Positions 60,993 to 64,000 of a stretch of DNA of 64,000 nucleotides are shown one piece after another; position 1 is the first letter of the stretch; every line of letters begins with the position of its first letter. The stretch is from NCBI RefSeq assembly GCF_013372125.1, contig NZ_CP053826.1:1798001-1862000 (forward strand). The letters are read 5' to 3'. This DNA is from Campylobacter curvus (GTDB lineage Bacteria; Campylobacterota; Campylobacteria; Campylobacterales; Campylobacteraceae). Position numbers and translations under genes: made by a program. A model generated the notes under the pieces. That model searched no databases. It saw only the letters and a list, made by a program, of their open reading frames with translations, and was not told where the DNA came from.

Positions 60993-62069
60993 TTAATAAG
61001 CGGAGCTAAATTCCGTGCTCATGACGATATTTTTGCCGCTTCGTTTCCCGTCATACAGCAGCTCATCGGCCTTTTTGATCATCTTTTCGATGTCGAATTT
61101 CGAGGCGCCGTCATGAGTCACGACACCAAAGGTCATCGTCGCGTTTATCCTTGTGCCTTCAAATTCCACGATATTTTCGTTTAACAGCTCTTTTGCACGG
61201 TTTACAACGCTTATAGCGCCAAATTTCTTAGCGTTTCTGATAACGACCAAAAACTCCTCCCCACCCCAGCGCGCTACGTAGTCGTCGTTTCTAAAGGTAT
61301 TTTTAAAAATTTCAGACAGGCTTTTTAAGACCGCGTCTCCAGCACTATGTCCGTAGGTATCATTTATCTTTTTAAAATCATCGATATCGCACATCACCAC
61401 GGCAAAGTCTTTGCCCTCAAAGAGCGCTCCTTGTTGCAAGATATTTTGCATGGAGGCTCTGTTTAAAAGCCCGGTCAAAGGATCGTGATTGACCATCGTT
61501 TTGACGCGCTCTTTTTGCTCCAAGATATTTAAAAATATAAAGGAATTTGAAATTTCCAAAAGATAAGAGGTCATCACCGCAAACACCGACACCATCGAAA
61601 GATTGAATATAAAAAGGATATCTTTATACTCGCTGTAAACTTTTATATTTTTGCCGTCAAGCAGCACATAGCACGCTACCGAGATCAATATCTGGATCGT
61701 GATTATCGCGTAGTTTATGCGTTTGTAGCTAAACGACGCGAAAAACAAAGTGACGGTGGAGACCAAGAACAAAAGCTCAAAGCCGTATCCCCAGCCTAAA
61801 ATCAGCATGCAAATAAGCGCATGCAAAAATACTTCGATCTGAAACATGACGAATACGAGTTTGCCATTCTCATCGCTGTCTAAAAGAAGCTTTAGCGCGA
61901 AAAGATATATCACTATGGAAAATATATTCGTAGTGGCTAAAATTTCCTCGTGCATGACGTAAAATATCACGAGGTAAAACGCATGCACGAGTAGGACCAT
62001 CGCCATTATGATCTTAAGCGCCAAGGATATAGAAATTTTAGTCATCATCGTTTTTTGCGTTCGTTGCAT
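60993..62069 (-). CDS. Membrane diguanylate cyclase A
   Basis: A 358-residue protein with six or seven N-terminal membrane helices (about 10-180) and a C-terminal GGDEF domain (about 190-355) containing DPLTGLLNR, CDIDDFKKINDTYGHSAGD and the active-site WGGEEFLVV. It should make c-di-GMP. The N-terminus may extend less far than shown: the ATG at 62045 (MTKISISLALK) would avoid most of the 32-base overlap with the neighbouring cyclase. No allosteric RxxD site is clear. The helices resemble those of the upstream paralogue. Confidence 0.9.
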   Translation of the reverse strand: MQRTQKTMMTKISISLALKIIMAMVLLVHAFYLVIFYVMHEEILATTNIFSIVIYLFALKLLLDSDENGKLVFVMFQIEVFLHALICMLILGWGYGFELLFLVSTVTLFFASFSYKRINYAIITIQILISVACYVLLDGKNIKVYSEYKDILFIFNLSMVSVFAVMTSYLLEISNSFIFLNILEQKERVKTMVNHDPLTGLLNRASMQNILQQGALFEGKDFAVVMCDIDDFKKINDTYGHSAGDAVLKSLSEIFKNTFRNDDYVARWGGEEFLVVIRNAKKFGAISVVNRAKELLNENIVEFEGTRINATMTFGVVTHDGASKFDIEKMIKKADELLYDGKRSGKNIVMSTEFSSAY

Positions 62070-63153
62070 CGTTTAAAATTTCCATTTCTATCCTGTCTTT
62101 GCCGTTTTGCTTGCCTCTGTAAAGCAGCTTATCGACCCTGTTGATGATGTATTCGAAATTTACGCTTGCGGCATTTATGCAAACTAGCATGCCAAAGGTC
62201 ATACTAACAGCCGTTTTATCGGGTAGCTTCACGTGGTTTATGTTTTTAGTCAGGCGGTTTGTTATCTTGTGGATGAAGTCTATCTTCGTATCTGGCAGGA
62301 TGATCAAAAACTCCTCCCCGCCCCAGCGGCAAACATAGTCGTTTTTTCTAAATGTCGCTAAAAGCGTCTTTGCTATCTCTTTTAAAATTTTATCGCCCCA
62401 GTCGTGCCCGTAGGTGTCGTTTATAATCTTAAAGTTATCGATATCGCCCAGCATCACGACCAAATTCGTATTAGTATTTTTATCGCGCAGCATACTAAGC
62501 TCGTATTTTAGCGCCTTTTCGATAGTGCGCCTGTTTAAAAGCCCGGTGAGGAAGTCATGCTTTGACATCTTTTCAAGCTGCTCTTTCTCCTCATGCACCT
62601 GCTGATAGCCGCTAGAAGTGATCACGTCAGCATAGATGGACATCTTTAAAATGGTATAAAACACAAGGGCGATGTTGGTTATAGTTAGCGTCATCTCCGC
62701 CCAGTGCGGGATGACCGCAGGCATATCTTTATACGCCAGATAAAGCCATATCAGTATGCCAAGCTCACACATCGAGACACTATATGTGATAGGCTTTGAG
62801 TTAAACGCTAAAAAATAGCTCGCAAATATCGCGCCTACCATGACTATCCAGATTCCGCTGTTCCAGCCCATAGCCATCGTACCTATCACGGTCACAAGGA
62901 TCAAATTTAGATGAAACATCGACGAGATCAAAATTCTATATTTTATTTTAAATTTCAACCTCATCATCACGGCAAGTATAAAAAACAAAAAGCAGATAAG
63001 CACGATAGAGGTATTTAAAAACACCAAAAAACATAGTCCGAACAAATTTCCGACCATCATGACGTTTAAGATCATCTTATAGATGTCTTCTATCGCCTTA
63101 TAGCTGCTTTGATCTACAAAATCCTGCGTCAAGATATCCCCGTTAAATTTCAA
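62038..63153 (-). CDS. Membrane diguanylate cyclase B
   Basis: A 371-residue paralogue with about six N-terminal helices (28-180), a short coiled region (VHEEKEQLEKMSKHD) and a GGDEF domain with LTGLLNRRTIE, GDIDNFKIINDTYGHDWGD and WGGEEFLIILPD. It starts with TTG at 63153, overlapping the stop of the small acidic gene (TTGA), so translation is probably coupled to that gene. Together with cyclase A it suggests a membrane-state or osmotic input into c-di-GMP, given mscS in the same operon. Confidence 0.88.
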   Translation of the reverse strand: MKFNGDILTQDFVDQSSYKAIEDIYKMILNVMMVGNLFGLCFLVFLNTSIVLICFLFFILAVMMRLKFKIKYRILISSMFHLNLILVTVIGTMAMGWNSGIWIVMVGAIFASYFLAFNSKPITYSVSMCELGILIWLYLAYKDMPAVIPHWAEMTLTITNIALVFYTILKMSIYADVITSSGYQQVHEEKEQLEKMSKHDFLTGLLNRRTIEKALKYELSMLRDKNTNTNLVVMLGDIDNFKIINDTYGHDWGDKILKEIAKTLLATFRKNDYVCRWGGEEFLIILPDTKIDFIHKITNRLTKNINHVKLPDKTAVSMTFGMLVCINAASVNFEYIINRVDKLLYRGKQNGKDRIEMEILNDATNAKNDDD

Positions 63154-63299
63154 TACGAATCGTAGCTGTCTTCGTCTTCGTCGCTATCGTCGTATTCGTA
63201 GTCGTTTTCATCGTAGTTGTAATTATACGAATCCTCTTTTTGATCCTCCTCGAAGTCATCGTCGTCGTATTCGAAATCTTCGTCGTCAAAATCGCTCAT
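63150..63299 (-). CDS. Small acidic protein, 49 residues
   Basis: A short gene between mscS and diguanylate cyclase B. Its ATG overlaps the mscS stop (ATGA) and its stop overlaps the TTG start of the cyclase (TTGA), so the three are tightly coupled. The product begins MSDFDDEDFEYDDDDFEED and is more than half Asp and Glu with regular Tyr and Asn, with only one Lys and no Arg. Such composition points to a disordered acidic peptide, perhaps the tail of MscS expressed as a separate chain, or a cation- or protein-binding partner. No homologue is known to me. GAAAT-type ribosome binding is weak but AAGGAGACGGT precedes the ATG. Confidence 0.7.
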   Translation of the reverse strand: MSDFDDEDFEYDDDDFEEDQKEDSYNYNYDENDYEYDDSDEDEDSYDSY

Positions 63300-64000
63300 A
63301 CCGTCTCCTTTGAAATTTTATCGTTGTTTAAGATAGGTTGCAACTCGTTTGAGCCTGCATTTTCCACATATAGGCTTTGGCTCGGGAAGGCAAAGCTTAG
63401 TCCGTTGCTCTCTACGATATCCATTATCTTAAATATTATATCTTGCTTAACTAGGACGTATTCATCGCCCACTATCGTCTTTGTAAAGCAGTTTATGTTG
63501 ATGTCTATCGAGCTGTCGTTTAGTTTGTCTAGCCACACCCAAAGCCTGCTTTTATAGCCCGCGAGATCATCGATACTAACGATATTTTGCTTAAACCTAC
63601 TCCTGCTATCCTTAGCTCTGAACGCCCCGCCGTTGTCAGACTTTGAAATTTTAGGGTGTTCAAGTAGCATCTGCCTTATCTCGTCTATACATTTTAATAT
63701 CACAGGCGGCTTGGAGTCGTAGGTGAGGCCGATCGTCATTTTTATGTTTCGTCCGACCTTGCGGCGCGACCAGTTTTTTATCGGATCGCTAGTGAGCTTG
63801 GAATTTGGCACGAAAATGAGTGCGTTATCGAGGCTCCTGACCGTCGTTTTCCTAAGGCCTATCTCCACGACCGTGCCCTCTATATCGCCGCAAACTATCC
63901 AGTCTCCCTGCGAGAAAGCGTTGTCAAAGAGCAGCATCACGGAGGCGAAGAAATTTGCGATTATGTCTTTTGCCGCAAACGCTACGGCCAAACCGCCGAT
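63296..64000 (-). CDS. Mechanosensitive ion channel MscS family, N-terminus beyond window
   Basis: The last 234 residues or so of an MscS channel, truncated by the right edge; the codon at 63991 is an internal Leu, not a start. The pore-lining helix TM3 reads IGGLAVAFAAKDIIANFFAS, followed by the beta-domain (GDWIVCGDIEGTVVEIGLRKTTVRSLDNALIFVPNSKL) and the C-terminal alpha-beta domain. The channel releases solutes on hypo-osmotic shock. Its C-terminus is rather long, and the acidic peptide gene follows with a 4-base overlap. Confidence 0.92.
   Translation of the reverse strand: MGGLAVAFAAKDIIANFFASVMLLFDNAFSQGDWIVCGDIEGTVVEIGLRKTTVRSLDNALIFVPNSKLTSDPIKNWSRRKVGRNIKMTIGLTYDSKPPVILKCIDEIRQMLLEHPKISKSDNGGAFRAKDSRSRFKQNIVSIDDLAGYKSRLWVWLDKLNDSSIDININCFTKTIVGDEYVLVKQDIIFKIMDIVESNGLSFAFPSQSLYVENAGSNELQPILNNDKISKETV

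Noticed and set aside
1-64000. CRISPR array, prophage, restriction or toxin-antitoxin system
   Set aside because: No regularly spaced repeats, integrase, phage structural genes or such pairs are visible; the five dispersed repeats are isolated insertions.

Overview
The window is a piece of an Epsilonproteobacterial (Campylobacterota) chromosome, most likely Campylobacter of the C. curvus / C. concisus / C. rectus type. The evidence is the uninterrupted S10-spc-alpha ribosomal protein cluster without rpmD, the NifU-like / TPR-like / murE / panD / ybaB / PDZ / ispA / tkt block known from C. jejuni, a clade II nos cluster with a cytochrome c-tailed NosZ, and the very frequent AAATTT / AAAATTT words. 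The species is inferred; the genus-level placement is firm.

Layout: (1) 1-608, truncated alpha/beta hydrolase. (2) 881-10867, nitrous oxide respiration, all minus strand: a NapL-like propeller protein, nosZ, then nosB, nosD, nosG, nosC1, nosC2, nosH, nosF and nosY. An intrinsic terminator and a 187-bp mobile element lie between nosZ and the accessory genes. (3) 11274-15342, an MccA-like octaheme cytochrome c and a membrane protein fusing a rhodanese fold, six c-type haem sites and a cytochrome b-like domain; probably a periplasmic sulfur- or nitrogen-oxyanion reductase with its quinol dehydrogenase. (4) tRNA-Ser and uppP-tkt-ispA-PDZ-ybaB-panD-murE-TPR-nifU (15938-23801). (5) 24985-38860, 29 genes from rpsJ to rplQ. 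(6) 39088-48231, an ATPase, a secreted protein, amidohydrolase/HxlR pair, racemase, rnhB, a large GGDEF-EAL protein and a sodium symporter. (7) 48309-54772, sulfur amino acid metabolism: metB-like lyase, amino acid ABC transporter with two binding proteins, a DUF3737 protein and a PatB/MalY-like C-S lyase. (8) 54902-64000, MliC-like lipoprotein, pabC-pabB, sodB, a TRAP dicarboxylate transporter, and an mscS / acidic peptide / two diguanylate cyclase operon cut by the right edge.

The most distinctive non-coding feature is a family of five dispersed elements (three are 185-187 bp with exact 8-bp target duplications) with GGCTCTGTTA-type inverted ends. No transposase is encoded in the window, so they are MITE-like. 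Four of the five point the same end, which carries a -10-like TTATAA/TATAAC sequence, at the start of a neighbouring gene.

Together the genes describe a microaerophilic or anaerobic respirer that uses N2O and probably another oxyanion as terminal acceptors, takes up dicarboxylates and amino acids, and has c-di-GMP signalling. In both respiratory clusters a strong hairpin directly follows the catalytic subunit, which suggests that the reductase is made in excess of its accessory proteins.
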